Translations under genes and position numbers: made by a program
Shown here: positions 37,325 to 47,405 of the stretch, in pieces
Numbering within the stretch: position 1 is the stretch's first letter
How the letters are laid out: every line of letters starts with the position of its first letter
Assembly: GCA_003008705.1 (NCBI GenBank)
Contig: PDUO01000010.1
Coordinates: 62,001 to 126,000, forward strand
Length of the DNA stretch: 64,000 nt
Direction: 5' to 3'
Origin: Pezicula radicicola
Lineage: Eukaryota > Ascomycota > Leotiomycetes > Helotiales > Dermateaceae
The notes under the pieces: model-generated
What the model was told of the DNA's origin: nothing
Databases searched by the model: none
The model's input: only the letters and a program-made list of their open reading frames with translations

Positions 37325-37619
37325 CGAACACATGACAGTTCATGGCCTGAGGCTCGGTAGGCAGGACTACATAGAGAACCATGAACGGAGATCACGTGAT
37401 GAAAATCACGCGATGTGATCTATGGAATCTAGGATAGGTTCAGTAGATCCAGTCTAACTGGATCCTGGGGATCAGGTTAAATTTAGGAGGCACGGGCAGT
37501 CTATATATGAAGGACAAATTCATTGGTAATGAGTGTGGTCCAAGCTTTTTTAGTCATGTGACCTGAATAATCTCACTCATAATTCATACTATTCTGAACT
37601 TCTAACCTATATTATCAGC
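37325..37619 (+). mobile_element. LTR-like sequence
   Basis: The stretch opens TGTTACGAACACATGAC, contains CACGTGATG palindromic motifs and a TATATATGAAGG segment, and ends ...TATATTATCA just before a transposase-like frame. The TG...CA ends and the internal pattern are typical of fungal LTRs or of a promoter-bearing transposon end. I found neither a second copy nor a target-site duplication. Confidence 0.3.
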
Positions 37620-37626
37620 CACTATA

Positions 37627-37971
37627 ATGCCTAAACACCCATATCTTGATGAAGCTGACAATAGTGACTTCCTTGGGCGTATTGACGATGGAATGGACCT
37701 TATGCCAGCAGCAAAGAGAGCTCGAATCGATCTTCAGACTGCACGTCGAATTAAAAGAAAATCAGACGAAGTTCAAACATATAACGACAGCCATAACCTC
37801 CCTCCTCCTTCGATGCACGACCGGGTAGCTATTAAGCCGAAGCCAGGGAAGCTACGAGTAATGTCTGAGATAGATGAGAATCGATTAAAGGAGGGTATTA
37901 AGCAGGATAGGCATCATCGATGTGACGGTGCAAGAGCACGAGCGAGGTCAAATGCGACTTGGGCAAAGTGA
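37627..37971 (+). pseudogene. Tc1-type transposase N-terminal fragment
   Basis: A frame of 114 residues contains KRARIDLQTARRIKRKSDEV, YNDSHNLPPPSMHDRV and GKLRVMSEIDENRLKEGIKQD. These resemble the helix-turn-helix and linker of fungal Tc1/mariner transposases. No DDE catalytic domain follows; after about residue 95 the frame ends in low-complexity Arg/Ala. It is a truncated remnant. Confidence 0.5.
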
Positions 37972-39110
37972 TTGTTTACAAGGAAGAAAGAGATTCGCAA
38001 GGGAAGCTCTGACTTAAGCTACTTACACAATATGCATAAGTGAGGCCATTCACAAAGTATGAAAGTCTTCCTTCACAATAAAGCGGTCGTTGAAACTCTT
38101 TTACTGTGACAAAGTCCTTGTTTGATAGGAAAGTTTGCGTACGACGTCCTCTTACTTCATCCTACTAACATTAACGCTTTAGAGATGTGTACTAAGAGGC
38201 GTCCCTTATAAGAGCTATAGGTTGAATTATAAACTCTATACTCGCTAATACGTATTCCTAGAGCAATACTTTCCTATTTTTTCCAGATTTATTAGTTAAG
38301 AGATGTTAAGTTACGAATATTTTGTAGTGCTGAGCTTAGTCCTTCTATGGCTCAATAGTCTATTCCAAATGCAGGCTAGGCAAAGTTAAAACAGAAGAGT
38401 ATAATATCCCTCTTCTGCTCAGGAAGAACTCTTTGTTAGAGAGTCAATTGAATACCCTCTGCCAGACCCTATATGCTTCCACTTGTGCACTTGGAAAGAT
38501 TCATAATCTAATACTTATTAAGATAGATAATAAGAGGTATTTACTTTAAATAAGTTTATAGAGGAGAAAGCAAACTGATCTATTTACTGGGTTGGTGACA
38601 AGTCATGTGAAAATATGGTCACGTGAATATACAGGCACCATCCTACTCTTAGTTGCGCATCGCAACCTCAGCACGAACATCGCATACTGCTGAATACTAT
38701 AAAAGCCTGGTATTTATACCTTATAGAATGCCTATCGCAACGTGAGATTATCGTGAAACGATTTTGTTAACCCTACGGTGTGTCGTTGGAGGAAAAATAG
38801 TTTTAGGATGATCTTTCCGCACAGACCTAACTCAGCCCATTTTGGTCGTAGTCCACATGTGACTTGCTTCAGTTTATCTGCAGTAACCGTATTAGGAATA
38901 ATCCTCGACTTGAGTAGTGGATATCAAACATTGTGAGGCTGAATTACTAGTCACGTGCTCTTTGACAAGAGGGATCCAAAGTCTGCTCCGGCAGGAACCA
39001 TGTAAGGGAACAGAAACGGATTCCCGGGCAAAATTCAGTAAGGAAATTGTAGCCGGGGCACATAGGAGGCCAAAGTGGGTTCCACATTATGGTGCGCAGG
39101 ACTCAGGGCC
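37972..39110. other. Intergenic, no gene seen
   Basis: Only short random frames occur. A few CACGTGA/CATGTGA-type palindromes are present (38,600-38,640). Composition is moderately AT-rich without full RIP character. Confidence 0.5.
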
Positions 39111-39113
39111 TGT

Positions 39114-39215
39114 TCAGGCTCTGCTCAGGCTCTGCTCAGGCTCTACTCAGGCTCTGCTCAGGCTCTGATCAGGTACGCTCAACCTCGGCTCAGGTATGCT
39201 CACTCTCAGCTCAGG
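39114..39215 (+). repeat. 11-bp tandem repeat array
   Basis: About five near-identical units of TCAGGCTCTGC run from 39,114 to about 39,170. Diverging units (CTCAGGTACG, CTCAGGTATG, CTCAGCTCAGG) continue to about 39,215. The array abuts the truncated 3' end of the HET-type gene. Confidence 0.85.
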
Positions 39216-40071
39216 TTAAAGCAGCAGCAGCTCACGTCCAGAGACTAAAACAGAAGCAGCGAAGATGAGATTAGAGTATGACTTATCTGGAAGTCTTCGT
39301 TCGGACACGATCTGATCGGAACAAGTCGTGTGCTTAGTAATGCAGTCGGAAAGCCATTTGTTACAATGTACCCAGGCATCCTCGCGTATCTGTTTGGTCT
39401 GGGCCGTCTGGATTATCTGTTTGGGAAGACAAAGTTGCAACGGATCAGAGCCAGTCGTAATTGGAGGATTCGAAGGCTGAAAGTGCTTCAAGGATGGTCT
39501 ACTTAGTGTTTCTGTAACAGATTAACGAGAGACTCATCCGGAAGTGTTCCATAGCAACATTACCATCATACGGGAACAGTAGGAGTTCTAACGGCTGCGT
39601 GTCCGCGTCGTTCAAGCGGAACTCATACTGGAGATAAATCACAGTAGACACTCTCTGTTCGGTGTTCATCTGATTTCGGGGCCTATGTAATAGCATGCGG
39701 CTCGTCTCAATGGCACGAAGGCCGATCATCGAGGGAGAGAAAGAATCAATGCTAGACGGAGGGCAATTACGAGCAAGATTCGAGTTCAAAGCATTGTACA
39801 CTAGGAAGCAGAGTGGACATCCAGATAGCATAGAGCTACGGAGAACGTTCATTGGGCTTTCGTGGTAGTGACCATATATAGAGCTGTATGGTCCTGGTGG
39901 TTCGAAGGCCTGGAAAAGCTGATTCTTCATGAGATGTAGACAATCCCCACAGAGTCTGTCCTGCTTCGCAATCGATATATCTCCGACCTCTTTTGTATTG
40001 TGAGGAGTCGACGACATCACAACAGAATCGGACTTGCGAGTTGTATAACAAGTTGAGCAAACGACACCCAT
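39216..40071 (-). pseudogene. Truncated HET-type (heterokaryon incompatibility) gene
   Basis: The start GCCACCATGG at 40,071 has excellent context. The first frame (40,071-39,499) carries a Cys-rich beginning (CSTCYTT, CGDCLHLM) and SMLSGCPLCFLVYNAL, the N-terminal pattern that precedes HET domains. After a frame shift, 39,491-39,216 continues with ITTGSDPLQ, HCNKWLSDCITKHTTCSDQI and RRLPDK, the linker found just before the HET domain. The HET domain itself is absent: sequence after RRLPDK is unrelated and ends at the 11-bp array. Family members trigger incompatibility-type cell death; this copy could not. A 42-bp intron does not restore the frame. Confidence 0.65.
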
Positions 40072-40559
40072 GGTGGCCAAACAACGAAGAGAAACTTTTG
40101 AGGAAGCGGCAACAGTTATATCCCAGATATTGGGATGAAAGTAATCGCTCTTACCTTTGGAAGCGGTGAGATAATTTAAGGAAGGTCCCGGTAGCGTATA
40201 TCTTAACCTAACAGGACATCCACTAACTGGTAGTAGAGCGAACTGATACTAGAGAGACGTCACGTGATTTTTCTTAGAGAGAGAAATAGATTTTTAAATA
40301 GAATTAAAATAGATATAAATATAATTAATATACTATTAGACTTATTTAAATTAAAGTAATTAAATAAGTTTATACTAGTTTAATTTAAATTAGTTTATAT
40401 AAAGTTAAATAAAAAAACTTATTTAATATATAATAAAAAATATAAAGATAAATATTATTATTTAAAGGAAATCTATTATATAAAAGTAACTTCTATTAGG
40501 AAGGATACCCTGTCCATTGTAGTACACTACAAGAAACTCTTAGTCGCTAAAAGCAACCC
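40072..40559. repeat. Spacer with short RIP-like TA-rich patch
   Basis: About 40,275-40,500 is TA-rich with almost no CA/TG, like the 5' block. It is the last such patch of size before the gene-dense right third and lies between the HET relic and the GH1 gene. Confidence 0.55.
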
Positions 40560-42555
40560 TTACGGCTTCGGTATTCGAGTAGCAACAAAATCAACTAGAT
40601 CAAAAAAGCTCTTCTTATACCGCCTCTCCTGACTCGTCCGATTCACATACTGCAACCCAAACTGCGCGCTATAATCCCCAAACTCCCAATTATCTGCAAA
40701 GCTCCAAGCCAGCGCGCCCATCACATGGACCCCATCCTCATGAATGCTCTTGAGGATCTCGCTCATGAAACTGAGATAGTACTGGGTGCGCGGGGAATCG
40801 AAGAGCTGATCTTCTACAGCTGCTTTGGTCGCCTCGCCGAATACGGGGAAGCCGAATTCGGAGACGAAGACTGGGGCGCGGAAGGTGTTGTAGAGATAGG
40901 AAAGGTAAGTGCGGAGATAGGTGGGCGTGATGTAGACGTAGGATTGAGAGCGGTAGCCGATGTTCCAGCCGAAAATGTTGGTTGTTTCTTGGACGACGCA
41001 GTATGGGAAGTAAGGGGACGAGGAGTTGGATGCGCAAGCTACAATTCCAGAGGGTGGAGGAGAGACTACAGTTGCAGTATAGGGATCGATACCGAGGAAG
41101 TCCGCCGTGCGATTAATGTAGGCAAGATCAGAGGCTGTCAAAGGGACATAGTCTGGTATAGTCATTTTGAAGGCCTCAGGGTAGTCAAGTCCTAAGAAGA
41201 TAGGATTCGCGAATGTGGCAAGCTAGAGGTGAAAACAGAGTTAGTACATAAAGTTCTTGAATTTTTCGATGAGCAATTCTCACACGTACCTGGAATTCGT
41301 TAAAGTGGTTGGTTGCATCTATATGTGAAGCATTCTGAGGGTTTTTCGGAACACCAAAGTTGTCGTTAAATTTGATGCCCATTTTCCCAGTTCCTTGTAT
41401 ATCCTCGTGGTAGAAATGAAACAGTCGTGCATGAGCCTTGATAACATGGTCGACGCTCTTCCCGTTGTTACAGTAAAGCAAGGGCTCATTGAATCTGCAA
41501 TAATCTGAGTTAGCATCGCAATTTGAGCTACCGGAAAGGGAGCCTCACGTAAACCAGATAGGAATTCTATCGGCATAATGTGTCAATAGAATCTTGCCGT
41601 AATTGACGAAGGCATCCTCAAACGTGTCATTCTGATATCCTCCGTTAACATAGCCGATCTTCGCCCTTGTAGCAATAGTATTGTCAGCACCAAAGAACTG
41701 TAGTGGCGTGTCGAAGTGAAACATCGTAACGATAGGAATCATTCCCTTCTCTAAGACAAAATTAATCAAGTCGTCGTAGTGGTCCAATGCAGCTTGATTG
41801 ACAGGAGTTCCTGGCAGCGCAAATGGCAAGATCCGAGTCCAAGCGATGGAAAAGCTATAGTGCTTGACGCCTAGGGAAGCAAGTCTCTCGATGTCTTGTT
41901 TATAGAGGTAGTAATTCTCATTCGTAACTTGGTCATTAGCTCGATCATCGTATTGTCCGGCTAGAACCTCCATCAAGCTTGGTGATTTCCCCTCCTCAAA
42001 CACAGCTCCTTCGATCTGGGACGCGGAACCGGCAACGCCAAAGATAAAATCTTCAGGGAATGTGTAGCAATCTGTTGGGCCGAAATAATCTGGTGGGGGA
42101 AGAATCAATTCATTTGTCGGAACCGGGGTTGGGCTTACGGTTGTGCTATAGAGGGCACTTCCGTTAAACTTGGTGATATTGGCTGCCTTCCACAGTGCCG
42201 TCCAGGCTGCGTTGCCATATGGATTTGCCGCATCCGTCGGTTGAGTTGTGGCATTTGGATTCCATCTGCCCCATGATGTTGTCGAGAGATTAGGGACCAA
42301 CGTACTCAGTGCTGAGTATGGTGATGCATATGTGAATGTCGTCGTTGGAGTTGGTCTTGATGTGGCAGTACGATATGTCTCGGTCTGCGTGAAAGAAAAT
42401 TGAGTATGATAGTAGCTCGGACTGGTTGTGTAGGTACAAGACGCGCAAGATGCACGTGGAATTGAACCGTTGGCCGGAATGTAGACTTGCTGAGCAGCAG
42501 CACTGGAAGCAAGGACTACGATGGCCGCCCAGCCATGGGGTTGGATGACTACCAT
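40560..42555 (-). CDS. Secreted GH1 beta-glucosidase-like enzyme
   Basis: Three exons (42555-41549, 41494-41290, 41222-40560; introns 54 and 67 bp) give 624 residues. Residues 1-21 form a signal peptide (WAAIVVLASSAAAQ). A Ser/Thr/Pro-rich region to about residue 160 follows (PTPTTTFTYASP). The catalytic barrel starts at FPEDFIFGVAGSASQIEGA. The acid/base Glu lies in WFTFNEPLLYC, whose codons span the first splice junction. The nucleophile is in VFVSEFGFP, the variant used by a fungal clade instead of TENG. WSFADNWEF near the end matches the aglycone-site region. The enzyme likely hydrolyses beta-glucosides outside the cell or at the wall. All key residues are present. Confidence 0.88.
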
Positions 42556-43286
42556 CTTTAATATTGAAGCGAGGCAATGAGTTAGATAGAGTTGCTAGTT
42601 CCCTGATTTTCCGCAACAACGGTGTATTTATAAAGATATAGGAATTGCACTTGGATTGGATAGGTAACCCAAGGGTCCTGTTTTATAATCAAGTGGGCTT
42701 CTTCTCGTTTCCATACTCCACAGATGTCGTAGATCTTGCCGGTAAAACACACAAGAGAAGGAAAGCGCTTACTTTCGTTGATCGAGAGAAGGGCCGTTTG
42801 TAAATGAAATTTGGGGACCCCGCACTTGGGGTCAATTGGAAAGCAGAGACCAAGCGCCTTTGGCAAAGGTGCTTCGTTCGGCAAAGCTCAACGGCCTTAG
42901 ACTCACGATGAAGCTCGGTGAAATTGCGGTAAGAAGCTATAACTCTCTGAGAGTCGCCGAGCGCTAGACAGTAATTTGTTTATAGGATTTGTTAAGTGGG
43001 GGAAGTGAGGGGCAATCGCGGGGTAGTCTTCGTACAGAGACAGCTTCGTATAACGTGTACAGGATATTGTATTCGGAATAGATCTAGGTGTTCTAATCTA
43101 TTCGCTAATTAACCCCCCTTTACTTATAGTCCAATGCGCGCAGACGTGGGGCTAAGCAAGACTCGCTTTGCATTTTGCGAGGAATTCCTACTTAGGTAAG
43201 CAGAGGCCGAGACAACAACCTTATAATAACATGCTCTGATAAATCCCACTGTGCCTTGTGGAACTAATGAAATGCAACTGTTAAGA
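42556..43286. other. Intergenic between GH1 and RCC1 genes
   Basis: The spacer holds the promoter of the GH1 gene and the 3' flank of the RCC1 gene. No gene is seen. Confidence 0.55.
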
Positions 43287-45071
43287 CTATGACTGAGGAG
43301 GAGCAGGACCAGCAAGAACGCCAAACTGTCCTCCACATGCAGCAAAATTAATCTTCTTGTCTCTTAAAGCGCTGTTCTCTACCAACGTGGCCACTCTGAC
43401 ACAATCTTCTGTCCCGAGGCCAGTCCGGTAACTTGCAGAAAAGCCCCAAGCGTATGCCTTGCCCTCATTGGTAATTGCAAAAGAATTATCGATGCCAGCT
43501 GCAACCGATACTGCGTGGATATCTAAAAACGAAAGAAAATATCAGTAAGCGGAGTAGGCAACGACGCCGATTGGTGCGGCTATGACAAGGTGCGATAAAA
43601 AGATTTGTACTTACTTGGAACGATGGTAGGTTTCGAAAGAATTCGTGGCTTTTTCTGGCCGTCGAGGATGAGGTCTTCTTGAGGTAGGTCACCTAACGGG
43701 ATACCCAGTTGACCGTCGTCACAGCGACCCCATACCAAGACCTTGCCATCTTTCGTACAAGCAATTGAGTGATGATTCCCACCTTGGATCTCTTTAATCT
43801 GGTAAGGCTTAAGACTCTGGACGATAGTCGGCGTTTGAATAAAGGCATCACTCTCTCCAGCTCCCTGCGACACCCCTGTCTGGCCAAAATTGTTAAGTCC
43901 CCATGCATATACATTGCCTTCATCATCAATAGCAAAGCTATGAAATGGGCCACAAGAAATATAGGCAATCTTGTTCCTGGGTAGACCAAATTGGCATGGG
44001 ACAAGAGCATTTAACCTACGTCGCGCCATCACACGACGGCCAAGTTGACTCTGTTCACCACTGCCCCAGGAAAAGACATTGCCTCGGTGATCAAGAGCTT
44101 GAATGTGATTGCCTCCCGCAGCAAGGGATTTGATATTTTTCAGCTCGGGGATAAGTGTGGGTCTTGGCTGGATTTTCTCGTCCCTTAAAGCATCCTTTTG
44201 AGAAAAGCCCAAAACACCATCGTTGCCCTAGAAGTATAAGCAGCGAGTTTTATGTTAACAGAGAGACTTACAGAGAATGTCCCCCACCCATAAACATAGC
44301 CGTCAGCTGTAAGTGCCAAGGTAGCACTATCAGATGCAACAATCTGGACAAAGCTTTTCGCATCTTTGCCGAAGTGCTCGGTCGGAATAGCAGTAGGTGT
44401 ACTTTCTTTAGGGTTCAAACTAGTGCCATCTTCTTCCTCTTCTCCGCTATCTTCCGAATCTGCATCGATGTCTCGTGTGGGTGCATCCCATATTGTATCC
44501 CGACCAAGTGCACCATTATCGTTAACACCCCATGTGAAAATATTGTTGTCATAGGTCAGAACTACGCAATGCATACCTCCTACTGCAATCTGAACAACCC
44601 CCACAGTGTCAGTATCGAGAAGGTCATTCAGACGAGGACGCTTGACAGACGTTGGTTTCTTCCCATTCCTCACAGTATTGCCTAGCCCAAGTTCACCATA
44701 CTCGCCTGCGCCGAAAACATAGATGTCAAGCTTCTCTGACGGAGCAGTATTGATTGCGGAATCAAATTTTGATTTTTTGGCCGGCTTCGCAGTTGGAGGC
44801 AGGCTAGATCGAGATCGCTTTTTGCTTGAAGCCATCGTGGGTTCATGTATAAGTTGATTCATCTCTTGGCGTCTTGCAGGTCTAGTAGCTTAAAGAGTCA
44901 TGTTAGCAGGTTGAGCGGCCTTCAATAAGTACTACGATAGTGTGGCGACTAAAATGAAGCTGAAAATGAGTTACCTTGCAGTGTAGCCTTTGCCTTTACC
45001 TTTGCCTTAGCTTTTGGGCCTAGGTTCTTCGCATCCTTCGCGACCTTCGCGATCTGCGCATTTCGTGCCAT
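43287..45071 (-). CDS. RCC1-repeat protein (Ran GEF-like)
   Basis: Exons 44864-44272, 44227-43615 and 43522-43287 join in frame (introns 44 and 92 bp). They encode RCC1 repeats: VFGAGEYGELGLG, FTWGVNDNGALGRD, YGWGTF|SGNDGVLGF, FSWGSGEQSQLGRR, YAWGLNNFGQTGV, VWGRCDDGQLGIP and YAWGFSASYRTGLG. These form a seven-bladed propeller with an acidic loop (EDSGEEEED). The basic N-terminus (KKRSRSS, KPAKKSK) suits a nuclear chromatin-bound protein. The family catalyses GDP/GTP exchange on Ran. An upstream exon 45071-44975 (MARNAQIAKVAK..., Lys/Ala-rich) probably belongs, joined by a 110-bp intron, giving 512 residues. Without it, translation from the ATG at 44,862 gives 479 residues and from the ATG at 44,835 gives 470. 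Confidence 0.85.
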
Positions 45072-46028
45072 CGTCTTCACTCGTCGTTCCGTCTCTTATA
45101 CCCACGTTAAAGGTCTAGCTGGGTTCGAGTGCTAGATACAATCTACTAACGAGAAGCTTGCATCGCGTAACGAGTTCTCGAATTGGTGAATGTAGTGCTC
45201 TTAACACCTTGATAAACAAAGAAGGTTGTTACTACGGACTGTAATCGTTAGCTGTTAAGTTTATCCGTTCCGTAATCACGCTAAGACGTATTCGCTCGCT
45301 CCTACGAGGAGGTAGTCTAGAGTAGGGCTAGTAATTGAAGTTGAATTTTTCGAATTTTGTATTCCCGTACTGAAAATAGCATTTTATTCTTACCGCTTTT
45401 AAGGCGGTAAGTAGTAGAGCCCTAAGAATATAGTATAGCTTATATTTTTAAGGGCACTACAACTTGTATTTTCGGCAGTGTAGCTTGTATTTTCGGGGCA
45501 CTACAGTCTATATTTTTAGGGACCCCTAGCTGATTTTGCCGGCAGAAAAGGCTTTCCGGAGGTCGGAAGAGTTTCGGCCCAAGTGGCCGTAATAATCTTC
45601 CGGGAGTTGTACTCTGTATGTCAATCAAGGCCGGGAAAAAGATTATAACAAGGCAATGTCTTGGCAGACAATGAGCAGTGAAGTAGGTCAGCGACTACCA
45701 ACCGATACTTATGACAGAGCCACTCGACGCCGCTATCCACTCCCCCCAACACCACAGGCAAACCACGGGGGAAAGGGTTCGTTCGGAAGAGGTGCCCTCC
45801 AACTATAGCGAGGTGTCGCCCTGCCCCACTTATATACTCCTCTCGGCGCCCTGTGAATGACGCCCTGTGAATGATGTGATTGTGGATGCCGACTCACTAA
45901 TATCACCAGTTGTCCCATCACTGTCGAATAGTTTTGTCTACGTTTCGCTTTCTCCAAGCCCAGTACTACTTACGAAGTATCTGATTCAAACAGCACAATA
46001 GAGAAACAACTCTCTCAACACGAGTCCA
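45072..46028. promoter_or_regulatory. Divergent promoter region
   Basis: This region lies between the RCC1 gene (-) and the S66 peptidase gene (+), so it carries both promoters. It contains an imperfect tandem repeat at 45,434-45,525 and a CGCATCCTTCGCGACCTTCGCG-like stretch just inside the RCC1 5' exon. No coding sequence was recognised in the spacer. Confidence 0.5.
45434..45525 (+). repeat. Imperfect tandem repeat
   Basis: About three to four units of roughly 22-29 bp alternate TTGTATTTTCGG with GGCACTACA or GCAGTGTAG. The units are AT-rich with conserved TTTTCGG and CACTAC pieces. Confidence 0.6.
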
Positions 46029-47120
46029 ATGACGACTACAATTATCCCTAAAGCCCTAAAATCGGGTGACACAATAGCATTTGTTTCCCCTTCGTCACGG
46101 CTAAATGAATTGCTGCCAACTCCTATGTCACGGAGTGCGAAATTCTTTGAGGGTAGAGGATATCCAGTTAAAACGATATACTCACCAATACCGACTTCCA
46201 ATTCCGCTTCGATATTCCTCCAAAAGGCTCAGCATGTCGCCAATGAAATCCATGAAGCCTTCCTTGACCCCCAAGTGACTTGCATTATCACCACGATAGG
46301 AGGGACAGAAGCAAACGAGATCTTGCGGCACATCGATTACGAAATCATCCGCAACAATCCCAAGATCTTCGTTGGGTACTCTGATATCACCCATTTGTTG
46401 TATGCCTTCTTTGTCAAGGCAGGCTTGCGAGGCTTTTATGGGCCATGCGTTCTGACCGAATTTGCGGAGTTTCCAGGGCCGGATGTATTTACAACGAATC
46501 ACTTTTTCCAAGTTCTCCTGGGTAAAGGATCCTCTGGCACTGAAGGAATCGCAGGAAAGCAGATCCCGATGTCGACTTCATTTACCCAGCTCGGACTGCC
46601 ATTTTTGCTTGGGGATGGGAAAGACGATAGCCAGGATATTCGTGAAACGGTTCCCACACGACAGGCTCGCTTCTTGCGTCCTGGAACTGCAACAGGGCCT
46701 CTCCTGGGAGGCTGTTTACGCAAACTAGTCTCTCTCTGTGGGTCGCTGTTCTTGCCGTCTTCGTTACACAAGGGGGCGATCTTCTTCTTCGAAGTGTCAC
46801 AAGGAGAAAACTTTAGCCCGATGCCCCTGGAAAGGATTCGTTCCGACCTCGTGGATCTTATAAATACTGGCTTATGGGATAACATTGTCGGACTTGTGGT
46901 GGGGAGAACTTCCCTATATGACGAGAAGATGAACAAGGAACTAGAAAGTATGATAGAAGAGCTAGTTGATGGTGGACCAAATGGAGGTTACAAATGGCCG
47001 GTGCTGTTTGGGGTGGATATTAGTCACACTAGTCCTATACTTACAATACCTTTCGGGGCACTCGCTAGATTGGATAGCACTAAACATGAGTTTTCGTTTC
47101 TAGAGGAAGGGGTTCTATAA
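46029..47120 (+). CDS. Family S66 peptidase (LD-carboxypeptidase/MccF-like)
   Basis: A single-exon frame encodes 363 residues. It opens with a standard S66 start (LKSGDTIAFVSPSS). IITTIGGTEANEIL follows, then VGYSDIT with the nucleophile Ser at about residue 118. Next are GPLLGGCLRKL, FFFEVSQGE with the catalytic Glu, and VDISHTSPILTIPFG with the catalytic His. The triad is complete and the length is normal. Bacterial members cleave murein L,D-peptides or microcin C-type adducts; fungal copies have no peptidoglycan substrate, so the role here is uncertain and may be detoxification. There is no signal peptide, so it is probably cytosolic. Confidence 0.88.
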   Translation: MTTTIIPKALKSGDTIAFVSPSSRLNELLPTPMSRSAKFFEGRGYPVKTIYSPIPTSNSASIFLQKAQHVANEIHEAFLDPQVTCIITTIGGTEANEILRHIDYEIIRNNPKIFVGYSDITHLLYAFFVKAGLRGFYGPCVLTEFAEFPGPDVFTTNHFFQVLLGKGSSGTEGIAGKQIPMSTSFTQLGLPFLLGDGKDDSQDIRETVPTRQARFLRPGTATGPLLGGCLRKLVSLCGSLFLPSSLHKGAIFFFEVSQGENFSPMPLERIRSDLVDLINTGLWDNIVGLVVGRTSLYDEKMNKELESMIEELVDGGPNGGYKWPVLFGVDISHTSPILTIPFGALARLDSTKHEFSFLEEGVL

Positions 47121-47405
47121 ATTCAGTATATGTGGAATTGAGGGCAAAATAAACCATATTGAAGCTAGGCTTAGTGCTGTATGATTTTATATCAAGGTCA
47201 CTTAATGGCTGCTTCAATGGCGCTAAAGAACAATAGCAAACAGATTATAACTTTATATATTTAGAGATTTAAGACCCGCAAACGATAAAGTTTTTTCGGC
47301 ACACAGGGTTTTTCAGCACGCAGGGATAGACGTTAGAGTGCAAGACGAAGAACAAACGTCTATATAATCATTACATAAGTAAATGTTGCTAACTACTCTG
47401 TCTTA
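47121..47405. other. Short spacer with transposon-end remnant
   Basis: The spacer lies between the convergent S66 (+) and P450-reductase (-) genes and contains the solo terminus-like repeat at 47,291. Confidence 0.6.
47291..47336 (+). repeat. Terminus-like repeat, solo copy 5
   Basis: TTTTTTCGGCACACAGGG...CACGCAGGGATAGACGTTA matches the family at 5,065, 7,169, 23,855 and 23,953. No partner or body is seen nearby, so it is a lone end or an excision remnant. Confidence 0.5.

Noticed and set aside
37325..37971. A complete LTR retrotransposon
   Set aside because: Only one LTR-like sequence is present, with no gag/pol, and the following frame looks like a Tc1-type transposase start.
39114..39215. 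CRISPR-like array
   Set aside because: Units are contiguous 11-mers with no spacers, and the genome is eukaryotic.
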